From Lates calcarifer (lineage: Eukaryota; Chordata; Actinopteri; Centropomidae), in the NCBI RefSeq assembly GCF_001640805.2, contig NC_066843.1:10503686-10567685 (forward strand): a DNA stretch of 64,000 nt, read 5' to 3'. Below the pieces are notes generated by a model that was not told the origin of the DNA, did no database searches, and saw nothing but the letters and a program-made list of their open reading frames with translations. Of this stretch, positions 27,262 to 38,600 are shown piece by piece. The position numbers and the translations under genes are program-made. Numbering within the stretch: position 1 is the stretch's first letter; every line of letters begins with the position of its first letter.

Positions 27262-28582
27262 CAAAACTGGGTCACTGTGTAGAGTTTTACCCGAAACCCC
27301 CTCATCCCATCAGGAGCTTTTGTTGCCTTTGTTCAAAACAGACGACAAGTCTCTTTCTTCAGAATGAGTTTAAGTCACAGCCAAAAAAAAACAAAAAGGT
27401 GCTGTTTCCTTCAGCACGTGGGTGCCTGTGCGGGTCATGAGGAGCATGATATGTGGGTGTGAGAGCATTTCTATCATGGCTATCAGTGTCAGAGCAGCTG
27501 TGTGGGTGAGGTCTGGGAGGAGGAGGGGGAGAGACTGTTTAGCAGTTCTTCTGATAGTAAAACAGTGTCATTCACAAAATAGCCAGCCAGGGGCTGGATA
27601 CAGTGAAACAATTGAAAAGTCTTGTGTTGTCTCATCCTCTCATATTTCCAGTCAGACCGCTCACTCACTTCCTTACCGTCATAGACAAACTTGACGTTTT
27701 CCTCGTGCGCTGCGGTGAAACTCTCTTCCTGCTGGTTGTCTGCGGGGAGAGCCGGAGCTGGGTGATGATACTTCTTACCGCTGAGGCGATTGAAAACTAT
27801 CTTGGGTGCAGGGAGGCTGATGGGTAAAGGGAGAAAGAAAACATGTCACAGGTAGTCTGGGCTTTACAAAAAAAAATCATGATTCGATTACTCTCATTTC
27901 CCAGCTGGAAGTCTCTTAAAAGCGTCAACCCTTGGGCCTTAGTCAAGTCAAGCAAGGTTGGTTGTGTAGGAGAGATTGCAACAGCTGAGTGAAGGACCAT
28001 GAGCCACCTCTCGCCTTCCCACAAGGTCAAACTCACAGAGCTCCGTCGGTTCAAAGGCATGAAAACAGCCCCAGCGGGCAGGCTGAAACCTTGGGGAAGC
28101 CACAGTGTGAAGGTGTGTTATAAATCACTCAGGGCCTCGTGCCGATGAACCAACGCTGCTCAGCTGATGTCTGCTGCCTTCGGGACACTAACACACACTT
28201 TGACCAACACAATTTATGTGTGTGATCTCTGCACAAATGAGACACACGTACAACCATCACAGACACACAGCAGAGAGCATTAAACAGATTCCTTTACTAG
28301 TGAAAGTTTATCACTCACTCAGGCAGACTCCAAGACGTTTGCTTGTGCTTGAAGTCGTTTATTTTGTTGTCCAGCTGCTGTGTAGGTCCTAGAAAATAAG
28401 AGAAAGTGCACACTTGGCTTCAGAAAACAACTGATCATTAGTTTTCCAACAGGATTCATGTCTGATGGATTTCTGAACGTTTGTCTGACACAGCTGAACG
28501 TTCGGTTGTTAAAGTCCGGTCTCTCACCTGTGCGTCGTTGGGTGACCAGTTTGCTGGGACCTCTTGTAATTGTGTACATCAT
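24209..28582 (-). CDS. mcrip2: MCRIP2 / FAM195A-family protein (MAPK-regulated corepressor-interacting protein 2)
   Basis: FAM195 proteins are small, largely disordered proteins linked to CtBP corepressor and stress-granule or DDX6 complexes; the exact role of MCRIP2 is poorly known. Exons in transcript order: 28582-28528, 28388-28319, 27816-27677, 26513-26409, 24279-24209. Phases agree, giving 146 residues (human about 160). The start is MMYTITRGPSKLVTQRRTG, matching human MYTITKGPSKLVAQRRTG; the second Met (28579) is the human-equivalent start. The middle carries KIVFNRLSGKK and the family signature HEENVKFVYDAWQEV. The C-terminus NFEPIDLDEWWAQRFLANI is nearly identical to human MCRIP2 and separates it from MCRIP1, which ends differently. 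The 2.1 kb last intron contains a tandem duplication, and the intron between exons 3 and 4 contains complementary GT and CA tracts. Confidence 0.93.
24515..25710. repeat. Tandem duplication (about 535 bp unit, two copies plus a partial third) in an mcrip2 intron
   Basis: Copy A begins near TTAACGCAACACTGC (about 24519) and copy B near TTAACGCAAAACTGC (about 25057). Collinear shared blocks follow: a GCTAACGTTT-type segment, GTCTTATTTTGACAGTTA, ACCGGAAGT (24598-24606 and 25133-25141), CTGCCCTCTTGTGG (24666-24679 and 25195-25208), AAATCGTTATCGATCTCAAA, GATAACAAT, and GCTAGCACCCTCC followed by GAAGCAAACG. A partial third copy repeats CTGCCCTCTTGTGG at 25617-25630, with a reverse-oriented ACTTCCGGT at 25700-25708. 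The copies have diverged by many substitutions, so the duplication is not recent. Confidence 0.85.
25875..25910. repeat. (AAT)12 microsatellite
   Basis: Twelve uninterrupted AAT units, followed by an imperfect ATATAATAAT tail, inside the last intron of mcrip2. Confidence 0.95.
26882..26920. repeat. (GT)19 microsatellite
   Basis: An uninterrupted GT run in the mcrip2 intron between exons 3 and 4. It is complementary to the CA run at 27216-27259. Confidence 0.97.
27216..27259. repeat. (AC)22 microsatellite
   Basis: Twenty-two AC units in the same mcrip2 intron as the GT run, about 295 bases away and in inverted-complement orientation. Confidence 0.97.
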
Positions 28583-29170
28583 GCGTCACCTGGAAACTTG
28601 AAGTTTTGTCAAGAAGAAGCAGAAGCGGCGGGCCAGGTGCAGTAGATACAGGTGGAGCAGGCCTACAACTCGCAAAGGAGCGTTAAGTCTTAACACATTA
28701 CTGCGGGAAACCGTCGGTGCAAAGAAACCGTGTCGATGTGAGAAGCGTCGCTGCTCTGCTCAGCTGATCAGGCTAAGTTTCACTCACAGGGCAGAGCACG
28801 CTGAAGCCAACTCACACGAGACCGCACAGACCTCTCGGGGGGGAAAACACAGCCGCGCGCCACGCTCCTCTCCGCGTAAAACCAGAAGCCGGGGCGCATC
28901 TCAGCGAGCAGATCCTCCTCCTCCTCCTCCTCCCCCCTCCTCCTCCTCACCCGCCGTCTCCGACCCCCTCCAGTTCACATATGTGTAACGTAAGTCACTT
29001 TGGTGCTGAGTTGTCCCGCACTGGCACAATGTCACACAACCTGAAATCAGCGGCTGTCATTCATAAGACACAGGACGCACGCCGTCAAAGCGCAACCACA
29101 TCTCGACGTCCCCACACGCCTCCTCCGGCGCTTTAAAGAGAAAGTGTCCCGGGATTCTAACGACTCTGTA
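28583..29170 (-). promoter_or_regulatory. mcrip2: CpG-rich promoter / 5' UTR region of mcrip2
   Basis: GC and CpG content rise sharply here (GCGCGCCACGC, CCGCGTAAAACC, GAAGCCGGGGCGC) immediately upstream of the mcrip2 start codon. A (TCC)n-rich tract occupies about 28911-28950. I infer a CpG-type promoter; the transcription start cannot be placed. Confidence 0.6.
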
Positions 29171-31011
29171 ACACTAGGTCGAGACCGGGATCCCCATAAT
29201 GTGAAGTAAATGTGTTCTTCTTCTCATGTCTATGTAAGTTGAGGCAAATTATTGTAGTAAAGTTTTTACTATTTGATCCTCAATTCACACACATATAATA
29301 TTTTTTAGAATAAAATGCATAAAATCCTCTCGACGGAGTCTCAAATTTCTCCAAGAATTTATTAAATAGGGGTCATTTGCCTTCTGCACCTAACATCACC
29401 TGTCTGCTTAACGTTTCTGTGTTTACAGTACACACAGTAGAAGTCAGGTGCTGTAAACACACATCTCTGTTTACAATGTAACCATACCTTACTATATTTT
29501 AAGTAGTGAAGTTGTGTTGTTGTAATTAAAAAGTGAGTGGACAAAGGCACCCAGTGGAAATTATACAAATACACTAATACTTTTTACAAATTTATTACCT
29601 TTGGGTTGTCACTTAAAAGACATTATGAAGTTTTATCAGTTTTGCAAACTGGTTTTTTTACATTCTCAAGTTTTACCATCAGCCAAATAAGAAAGATGAA
29701 ATGTTTTGATGACACCACAGGAAATGAAAAAAAGAGGAAATGCAAGAGAAGTGTTGTTGTTTTTTTCCTCAGAAGAACAAGTTGTTACCAAGAAGCTGTC
29801 ACCAAGATGAGTTTGTTAAACCTTTTGCCCTGAAGGAACTCATTCAATAACTTTGGTTTTATCATAAACAGGACGTAAGATACAACTGAGCACACCTATG
29901 CCACGTCCTCTGTTCGTTTTTTTTTTTCCTGGGACTTTCTGGGAGTTTACATTCTGCAGTTACAGATAAATTGCACACAGTGTGCTTTTTAAGGCTGATT
30001 CTGATCATCTTTACTGTCAGTTGCCTTAAATGTGAGGGTATTCAGGCAAAACAATGAAGTTAAAGTTGAATTCTAAAAAAATGGAATAATAATATTTCTC
30101 CCCTAAAGCAGCATGGAGAAAACATTCAAAGCAGCATTTGGGATCTTTATGTGGAGTGATAAGATTTACAGGAAATATAACTGAAATCTTGAATGAATGA
30201 GTGTTGCATGAAAGAAATGTAATTTTACAGAGGCGTGCAGAGATTTCCAGTGGGTGAGTCAAACATTTCTTTTTCAGGTGGGATGGACCTGGAGGAAACT
30301 GGATCCAAGAGTGTGTGTTGTTTTTTTAAAATCCTGTCTACAGCCCTGTTTGCAAAGCGAGTTCTTCTCCTCCAGTGGTGAGTCACAATCCGTGTATCAA
30401 ACAAGTTACACCTGTGTGGCAGAACTCAACAGAACATTTCTCTCGAGGATGAAAGTCTTTGGATCACATTACATTATCATCATCCTACAGCTGAATCATT
30501 CAAGGTTTTAATGTCTTGCAGCAAAGTTTCTGTGGCGCATAATGACCAGAGGCAAGTTTCTGAACAATCAAACAATCATGCACGTTAGGTTGTAGGATAA
30601 TCACAAGAGATCCTACAGAGTTCCTTATTAAATAAATACCATGATAGCAGGCATTTGTATGATGTCAAGATCTGTTTACACTGATGCAACAAAGCCTCTG
30701 AAAGATCAGCACACAAGGTAGAAAAGATCTTTAAGGTAGCGTAATCCTAATCCCTGGTCCAGGAGAGTTGGAAGTATTGCTGATGGTAGTAGGATAAGGA
30801 CAGTTTAGCCTTCATGGTCTAATGTACCTGTTGATTTAAAGGGAAAATTACCTGTATGCCAGCTACAGGTGCTCCTACCTCTACTGTAAATCATGTATAT
30901 GTTTCTATAAAGCTTGGGATGTTTGATTGCCACTACAGAGCTCATTAGCACCAAATTTCCAGCTTCCTTCCTCCTTAAATTAAACTTTATCTACTGTAAA
31001 TATTTCAGTGT
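29171..31011. other. Spacer between the mcrip2 promoter and the gde1 3' end
   Basis: This is 1.8 kb of AT-rich sequence with only short chance open frames on both strands. No gene, RNA or recognised repeat was found. Confidence 0.7.
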
Positions 31012-31017
31012 TTTATT
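31012..31017 (-). terminator. gde1: Candidate gde1 poly(A) signal
   Basis: TTTATT on the + strand reads AATAAA on the gde1 strand, about 230 bases after the stop codon. No cDNA evidence is available. Confidence 0.4.
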
Positions 31018-31188
31018 TTCTTTAAAAAGAGAAGAAACTGAGAAATGTTATAATGGAATGGGTATTTTTTTTCTTTCTCTTTTTTTTTGGCTAATACAAA
31101 GAATTTCCATCTTATACTTTGTTCACTGGGAAGCTGTGAAACATTAAATTTTTTCAAAGTTTTTGATCACCCTGTATGTCTTAAAGTG

Positions 31189-31242
31189 CCATATATATAT
31201 ATGTGTGTGTGTGTGTAAGAGAGAGAGAGAGAGAGAGAGAGA
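31189..31242. repeat. Compound (AT)n-(GT)n-(GA)12 microsatellite at the start of the gde1 3' UTR
   Basis: The alternating AT run near 31190 is followed by GT to 31216 and by (GA)12 at 31219-31242. On the gde1 strand this reads (TC)12, then (AC)n, then (AT)n, starting four bases after the TGA stop. Confidence 0.95.
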
Positions 31243-31246
31243 CCAT

Positions 31247-34200
31247 TCAGTAGTGAGGATCACAGTCTTCCAGCAAACTGTCAGTGATGTAGCCGATCCT
31301 CAGCAGGTTTTGGTAGAAGTCTTTCTCCACAGCGGTGTTAACGGTCCAGCCCACCACCTCCACACCTCGCTCCGCCCAGTACTGAACATAGTCCCTGAGT
31401 GAAAGAAAGGAGAGGGAAGACGAGAGAATAAGGTGAGTATGGAGCAGGACCCACAGCCAGAGGTACATGATATAAAAAACAGTGGTTCCCAACCTTTTTG
31501 GCCTATGACCTTATAAAATAAAGAAATGTTTGTATGTAACTCATGTAGCCACAAGTTGTGCATAGTTCAACAAAAGGGTGGTTTTTCCTTCTCAGGTTGT
31601 TTCATTTGAAAGATTTTTTGAGGCAGGACTTGATGAAAGTATCCAGTATTTCATGAGGAAACACAATATGAGAAAAGTTAGACAAAGTCTATACAAGCTG
31701 TGTAAAGAAACACATTTTCCCCTTGTTTTCCCTTTAATCAGATAGATAGATAAATCATATTTATCTTGAGAGCCCTTGGGGGTTTATGATAGCAGTTTGG
31801 GAACTTCTGACTAAGAAGATGGCCTGCAGTTTCGATCCCAAACAAATGAAACCATTTTAAACAGCAAAGAGCAACTTTGCAGTTTGGTGACTCCAGGTCC
31901 AACAGTTTCAGAGCTGTGGTGCACATTGCTGCTTATGAGGCAGTTTTGTATTTTGCTATTTTCATTGTCATTTTCAGTCAAGACTAACTGCAGTTAATAT
32001 GGTTACATGGGGCAAACAATGTGTTGCAGCAGCAATCTGTGTAGACTGAAAAAGAGATCAATTTTCTTACATAGAAAGAATCTTCATTTTAGACCTTTTG
32101 AGTGCAGAATGCATATTTTTTTCATTCTTGAAATTTTCAAGAATGCAGTGATAAAACATTTCAGATTTCACCTACAGTGAGACAAAGTCTTTCTGCATGA
32201 GGATGGCAGAGACCCCACAAAGTTTCCACAGGATGTGGTGGTGCGCCCAGTCCAACAACACGTCGAGAACCCCCGTCCAGAGCTGACCCCACGTTGACAG
32301 GGTCCGAGGAGTGCCGTCACCAAAGCGGCTCAGTCTCCAGGGGCGGTGGGTCAGGGCCGTGACCACATTGGGGTCAGTCTGACGCATCTGTTGGAAATGT
32401 TGGTAATATCACCTAAAATAACCTTCCAAAGATGATGATTAGCATTTTCATTTTCATCATTTCCGTTACCTTGTAGATAACTTTGGGCTCAAAGGAGGAA
32501 ACAATACTGGAATTGTAAAGGACAGGGAACTTCTTGTACATCTCGTGAAGCACTGATGCAGCCTGGAAAAGAGGAGAAAGTATTAATATTCAATAAAAGC
32601 TAGAGAGAACATTGTGTAGCTATGCAATATTATCCAGGCTTATTTGATGACGTTACTAGTATTTGTGCTTCCTCGTAAGGTATCTCAAAAAAGGAAGTAT
32701 TCTGAGTGGTTCAGAGGCTGGTTGTACACATGCACGGACACACAACTGTGACTTAAATCTTTCTGATCACTGCACTGAGCATGTCTTCATCTAAATGAAT
32801 ACAGGAAGCGTAGTTTTCCTCAGGTGAGTTAGGAAGTTAGCGAGCGATAGTTCATCATTACCCATTGATTTTCATGTGAAAAAATTGACTTCTTACTTTA
32901 TATGCTATGTCAGTACCCTATATTTAGCACCTTATCAGGTTGACCTTTGACATCAAAGAAGATGGTCAGCTGGTGTCTGATGCATTCCTCCACAGCCTCC
33001 TGCAGAGTTGGCACCCTCTCTCCACTGAACCTGTCCCTGGGGACGAGAGAAACCAGAACCGAATTGCAAGGTAAAACCAAGACCAGTTGTTTTATTTCTA
33101 GTGTATCAACTGCACACATTTAAGTCTATTTATCTTGTTCCCTTCTTCAAAGTCTTTCTAAACCAAAAAATGTTTTCCCTAAAGTGCGACGCACAGGTGC
33201 GAATATGCTCAGATATGCACAAAACTAAGTGAGATTTGCAAATACAGTAGGATAAGAGAGTGCCAAAATCTTTAAATGGTGACATATTTGTGAAGGGCAA
33301 GGGATCACTTATATGAAAACAACACTCTGCAACTCAAACCTTTTAAGCAAGAACATCCTCTCAGATTTCCAATTAAGTGAATCTTATTTCATGGACATAC
33401 TGTCCTTAGTTTCTTCATCAGAGCATGAAATCACAAGCCAAGGCAACCTGAGGTGACTTTGTTTTGAAGCGTACTTTAGCCTGTGATGAGCAGCAGCATC
33501 TAATCTCCTTAGTTGGACAATTTGCAGTTTGCTAACTGGTCCAGAGCCGTTGGTGGTGCGGTCAACAGTCTCATCATGCATCAGTACCGGCACGCCCTCG
33601 GCCGTGAAACTCAGGTCCAGCTCCACTCCTGTTGCCCCGTTCCTGCTGGCCTAGAACAAGAAATCACAAGGGGACAAGAAGACAAAAAGACAGCTATCTT
33701 TGCAAAATGGAAATGTACTGACAGCCCACTTTTCCATCACATTCATTATCTGCCTGGAGGAGGAGATACAGATGTTTTTTTTAATAGGATATGAGGCTGA
33801 ACAATAGGGTGTTGGAATAAAAAAAACTCATCCTGAGGTGAAGGAATCAGACAGGTAAGAGGTGTAATCTCAGAGGGATTTTGGAAAGAGTGGTGCACAG
33901 GGTGATAACGGCATGTGGGACAGTCAGGAGATGATGTACAAAAACAGAAAGTGTGAGTGCAAGGACTTCAGAAGTCTGCGAATCCAGAGTTCTGCAGTTG
34001 CAGAGCTCATCATGAAGATGTTGAGTTCATTTTATACAAAGCTGAGGAGCATAATGAGCCTCTGATCTGCAATGGCTGATTGGAACCTATCCAAAATTAA
34101 ACTTCCCTGACCATTCAGAATAGTGGATGTGGTGCCCTGCTTACACTACAAAAGGGAAGTCACGACATGCAAACCGTCAGCAACTACCAAGGCTATCGAT

Positions 34201-34708
34201 GTATTTATATATTTATCATCGGACAAAATCTTCGAACCTTCATGAAATTGCTATAACATTTCTTTAGGGACTCCCTTGCACGTGTAGTGCTCTATATTCT
34301 TACATAATTAAATATATAATTTATTGGTGCTGAATATCTGCGCTACATTTCTATATAGAACAATATATTCGTTCTGTTGCACGAGGCCCATGCACAGCTC
34401 CGCATTCCCATCAGACCAGAGGACAGATGCCTGCATGTCAGCCTGACCTCTCTGATCGCTGCCAGTGTGTTCTCCGGAGCGTCGTGGCTTCCTCCGCGGT
34501 GCGCCACCATCGGGACGCCGCCTGAAGGAGCCCTGGGCCGCAGGACGCGGCTGGCCTGCTCCGCTGGCACCGGAGGGAACCGGAACATCACCATGAAGAC
34601 GTAGAGAAATGCCGTGAGGAGAGAAGCTCCCGTAGCGCTCCTCGTCCCTAACAGCACCAGCAGAAACACCGCCGAGAAATACATCACCTCATCTCCGATC
34701 TGCAGCAT
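31247..34708 (-). CDS. gde1: GDE1 (MIR16) glycerophosphodiester phosphodiesterase 1
   Basis: GDE1 is an integral membrane glycoprotein that hydrolyses glycerophosphoinositol and N-acyl glycerophosphoethanolamines. Exons in transcript order: 34708-34448, 33650-33475, 33036-32931, 32562-32470, 32387-32176, 31394-31247. Phases agree, and the product is 331 residues, equal to human GDE1. The N-terminus MLQIGDEVMYFSAVFLLVLL is followed by a second hydrophobic stretch, giving a membrane anchor. The GDPD domain keeps AHRGGSHDAPENTLAAIRE, GATGVELDLSF and PVLMHDETVDRTTNGSG, which hold the family's catalytic His, Glu, Asp and His. Later motifs are LTIFFDVKG, VIYKMRQTD and ALTHRPW, and the end is VVGWTVNT...YITDSLLEDCDPHY. 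The ATG at 34708 has A at -3 and is the first in-frame ATG; the more upstream open frame begins only at GTG. Confidence 0.96.
31480..31809. mobile_element. hAT-like MITE remnant in the last gde1 intron
   Basis: The left end CAGTGGTTCCCAACCTTTTT is a typical hAT-family terminal sequence. The right end GTTTGGGAACTTCTG is its imperfect inverted complement (CAGAAGTTCCCAAAC). The element would be about 330 bp with no coding capacity. The flanking 8-mers ATAAAAAA and ACTAAGAA match at only some positions, so a target-site duplication is doubtful and the copy would be old. Confidence 0.55.
33651..34447 (-). other. gde1 intron 1
   Basis: A 0.8 kb phase-0 intron with donor GTCAGG and acceptor TTGTTCTAG. 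It is AT-rich towards the donor side. No gene or repeat was recognised. Confidence 0.85.
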
Positions 34709-35216
34709 GGTGAAGAGGAGGACGAGGTATTTATGTTGCGAGTGGACCGGAGGATGAGAGTCGTTGCTCAGAGAGATGGTATGTGGATGGAGCTCTGCTG
34801 ACAGCACTCTGGTGACTACATGTTGGTGGGTCAGACAGCTGTCAGATCACACACAGATGACCGAGAATCTGCAGTTTCACTTCGAGATTGTGTAGACGAT
34901 GGATGGGAGAGAGAGAGAGAGAGCGTCGTTTATATTGTTAATGTCGTGTGGGGGGAAAAAAGGAGAAACATCCGGTCAAAACATGAAAAATAAAAAATCA
35001 CAATTTCATATCACTATGTGTATAAATACAGCATAAAGTGACCTGCTTAGGGAGAGATGTGTAAAATGTTGTTTTGGCATTTGTCACAATTTTTACATCT
35101 TCCTATGAATATTTCCATAGCATTCAAATGTAGTTTAAAACATTCAGATTTATTTTTAAGAGATTTGCATTAACGCATCTCAATATTTAAGGATTTTCAA
35201 CAATATATGAAAAAAA
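34709..35216. other. gde1 5' flank and spacer to the dnaaf5 3' end
   Basis: The gde1 5' UTR and promoter lie here. The first exon and its edge are CpG-richer than the flanks. A short GA run sits at 34908-34922, and beyond it the sequence is AT-rich. No TATA box is convincing and no gene is present. Confidence 0.5.
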
Positions 35217-35222
35217 TTTATT
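35217..35222 (-). terminator. dnaaf5: Candidate dnaaf5 poly(A) signal
   Basis: TTTATT on the + strand is AATAAA on the dnaaf5 strand, about 430 bases past the stop. Another TTTATT lies near 35149. Which is used cannot be told from sequence. Confidence 0.35.
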
Positions 35223-35654
35223 ATTATTATTTTGAGGACACAATCACATGACCCAGCTTATCTCAGACTCAGCACCATCTGGAGGCTGGGATGTTGAAAA
35301 TGTGAGTACAGGAATGCATTAAAAGATCTTGTGAGGGTTAAAATAAGTAAATACTAAAATATTCAAATACAACCACAGTGAAACAATTATAAATTTGTCT
35401 TCATTAAAACCAAACATCAGAACCAAAGTAATGAAATGAAAGGGATGCAGAAGAACGTTCTTGAACAAACGGTAAAGGAGGCTTTCTGCACTAAAGGACA
35501 TACTGAGTAAAAACTCCCCTGAATTTAAGGCCAGCAGGTAAATGTTGACTGAATTTCATTTTTGGGTGAACAACTCTCATTCACAAAAAAAATGAATGTT
35601 GTCTGAATAAAGGCACAAAACTTCAGTCTGTATTTGTTTTGTACGTGCTTCATG

Positions 35655-38600
35655 TCACTCGGGACAGTCTGTAGTCTCTGTAGGCAGTGAGCTGATGTGT
35701 TGGAGCAGCTCGTCGCAGTGGAGAGGGGTCCGCTGTTTGTCTCTCACAGCCTCCACTTCCCTCCTCAGAAGCGCCGGGTGGATCGAGCTACTTTTCTTCA
35801 GGATCTCTGAAAACACACAGACAGAAAAAAAAAACAGATAGGAGTCAGTACTCAGGGGTACCATGAGTTGGAAGCGGACACAGTCAAATAAAGGGAATAT
35901 TCAGGGGAAGATTTAAAAGTGATACTAATATATAAAAACACACAAACCCACAAATCAAAGTCCTGCATTAAAAACAACAAAAACAGTTAAAGTATCAAAA
36001 GTAAAAGTGATCATTATGTAGCAGAACAGGCACTTTCAGTGTTACATTATTTGTATTTTTCAGTAATGGATTATTATTACCGATGGATTATTGTGAAAGC
36101 AGCTTTTCTGTGATGTTGCTGGAAGAGGTGAAAGCTACTATTAACTACTGTAAACACTGTTTAGTAGTTTAATCTATAACAACCAAGCAGATTTTATAAA
36201 CATTTTGGGATCCAAAACCTGAATCTGAAAAATAGCCAGTAATTATAATTGTCAAATACATGTAATGGAGTAAAATACAATATCTTTCTTCAGTATTTGT
36301 GCTCAACTTATTTTCAGTACTGGAGTAAATGTAATTCTAATCATATTCCTCCACTGAGGAGGACTGACAGCAGGTTAAAAAACAAACAAACTATACTGTC
36401 AATATTAAATTACTTAGTTTCTAATCTGGGGTAAAGTCAGATACTGATTGGATGTTTTCTTTACTAAGTCAAACAGAAATCAGGACACCAGCAGATGGCA
36501 GTGATGAACTACAGTAAATCTACACTGCAACCCAAACATGCTAATGCCCTTTTCTTCCACTGGGAGGCGATAATTCTCTTTTCAGACCTTTTCTTCCCAT
36601 CATTCCCACACCGTCTGCAGAGGTATATAGAATTACATGACTTGCTGTCAATGGATAAATGCTTCGGAAACCACAATGAAAAAGTGCTGTTCCAGTGGTG
36701 ACATGCCGTCACTCTGGATGAGTTAGCTCATGTAAACTCATCATCTGATACCAACCTTTGTTCTTCAAGGAGATGGAGGGGATTTTTAGCTTTTGTGTAT
36801 ACTGTACTCAGCTGGGATGGAGGAGAGGAAGGTGGGACTATGAATTAAAGGAGAACAATGACGACTTGTGAGAAGTGAGTTATACCCGTGCCAACATTCT
36901 GTGTGATTGAGCAGGTAGCGGCTGTGCTGCCAGGATGGTGGGATTATCAGGGTGGAGGACTGAGGGAGTGACAGAAGGAGGGGTGAGAGGGTGGTGGTGG
37001 TGGTGCTGTCCGTCACACTGTCAGGACATGCTGTATGCATCAAGCCACTTCACAGATATGCGTTTGAAATCCAAGAAGCATAAGAATGGGATCAACTATT
37101 AGAGGAACAAAGAGAAAGAGATGAAGAAGAAAGAGAGCGGGGAGGAAAAAAAAGAGTGCTTCAAACAGAGCCATGAGGAATGCTTCCACATTTGTGGCGC
37201 AGGCGGTTATGGGTGCTGTCAGATACAGACAATCAGTCAGCAAGATGTGAGGTCATCTCATTTCATAAAGAGACTCCAAGCTGTCTACCAGTCTACTGTA
37301 CGTCATGGGGATCACAGTTTGAAAAACTGGGCTCTACACACAATGGCTCATATTTGTATCTTTACACTGTGTTTGCCTGATGTGCTGACACGCTCTCTAA
37401 TAATTCCTTTCTGTCATTTTTGATGCTTAACCAACATTTTCAGACTTGATATCAGAGATTTAGATGAAGAAGTATCAATTCTATTCATTACTCTTTAACA
37501 ATACAAACTTAGATCATCAGTTTTGATGGTTATAACTGTTCAACTTAAACATAAACATAACATAAAATTATATATACCACTCTGTGGTGTGTTTTTAATA
37601 ATAGTTATAAGTTATAGAGGAGTAAGCTATAACAGGCTTTGGCTACACAGACAAGAACTGTTAGCACTGTCAATTCAGTGTTGCTTTTGGGCTTTTCATG
37701 GGATTTGTTGACAAAAAGAAAAATATAAAGTAATGCCAGACTTATCCTTTAACCAGTATCAGCTTGGGTGCGTAACTAATTGCGAGAGTGTCACTTAAAG
37801 AGAAATCACTGCAGTGTATTTAGTGTAGAAATTCTCCAAAATGGTTCCTTTCATGTTCAAAGTTTAACATACTGTATTACAGTATAGTTTTTCAAAGAGA
37901 ATCCTTAAAATACACATGCACAGACACGACACAAAATCACTCAACTTTAAGTACAGAATGTGGAAAGCTGGTTCATAAAGTTGATTTACATGTATTATTC
38001 TACCTTCTGCAGTCAAGGTTACAGACACTTGATAACCAATGGCAATAACAAAAATGCTTATCGTCCTTGGAAGTCTTTCAAAAGCTGTCTGGCGAAGCTA
38101 GAATTCATGGTATGGAAGCTATTGCTGCATCTGGTGAGTGCGTGAATGCCTTCTCTCTTTTTTTTTTGTCTGACTCGCCGTATGAAAATGAGAGATCCAC
38201 TAGTGAGGCCTCTCATCGCTGGCTAAGGCACCAGCGCTCACCTGTGTCTTGTCAGAAGTAATGACAGCTAACATCCATGAGAGTGGGAGAAAGTGAAAGT
38301 CCAGAGGAGCCAAGTCTCGGTTACGCACTTCAGGAGAAGGCGCTCAAATTTTCCACTGATACATGAATAAAACACAGCCGTGACACCACGGGCCGTCACA
38401 GACAACACTGGGTATGAGAGGAGGAAGAGACATAGACAGATAAAAGACAGAGGGATTAGGCGGGATGGGCGTGAGGACAGATGTGAAAAAGTGGGAGCAG
38501 GAGGGGTCTCCATGTGGTTGTCATTAGTCAGGACCGTCGTGGGAGTTGGGCAGGCGGTTGTCCTGGATGGAGAGGCGGACAAACCAGTCTACCCCAGGTG

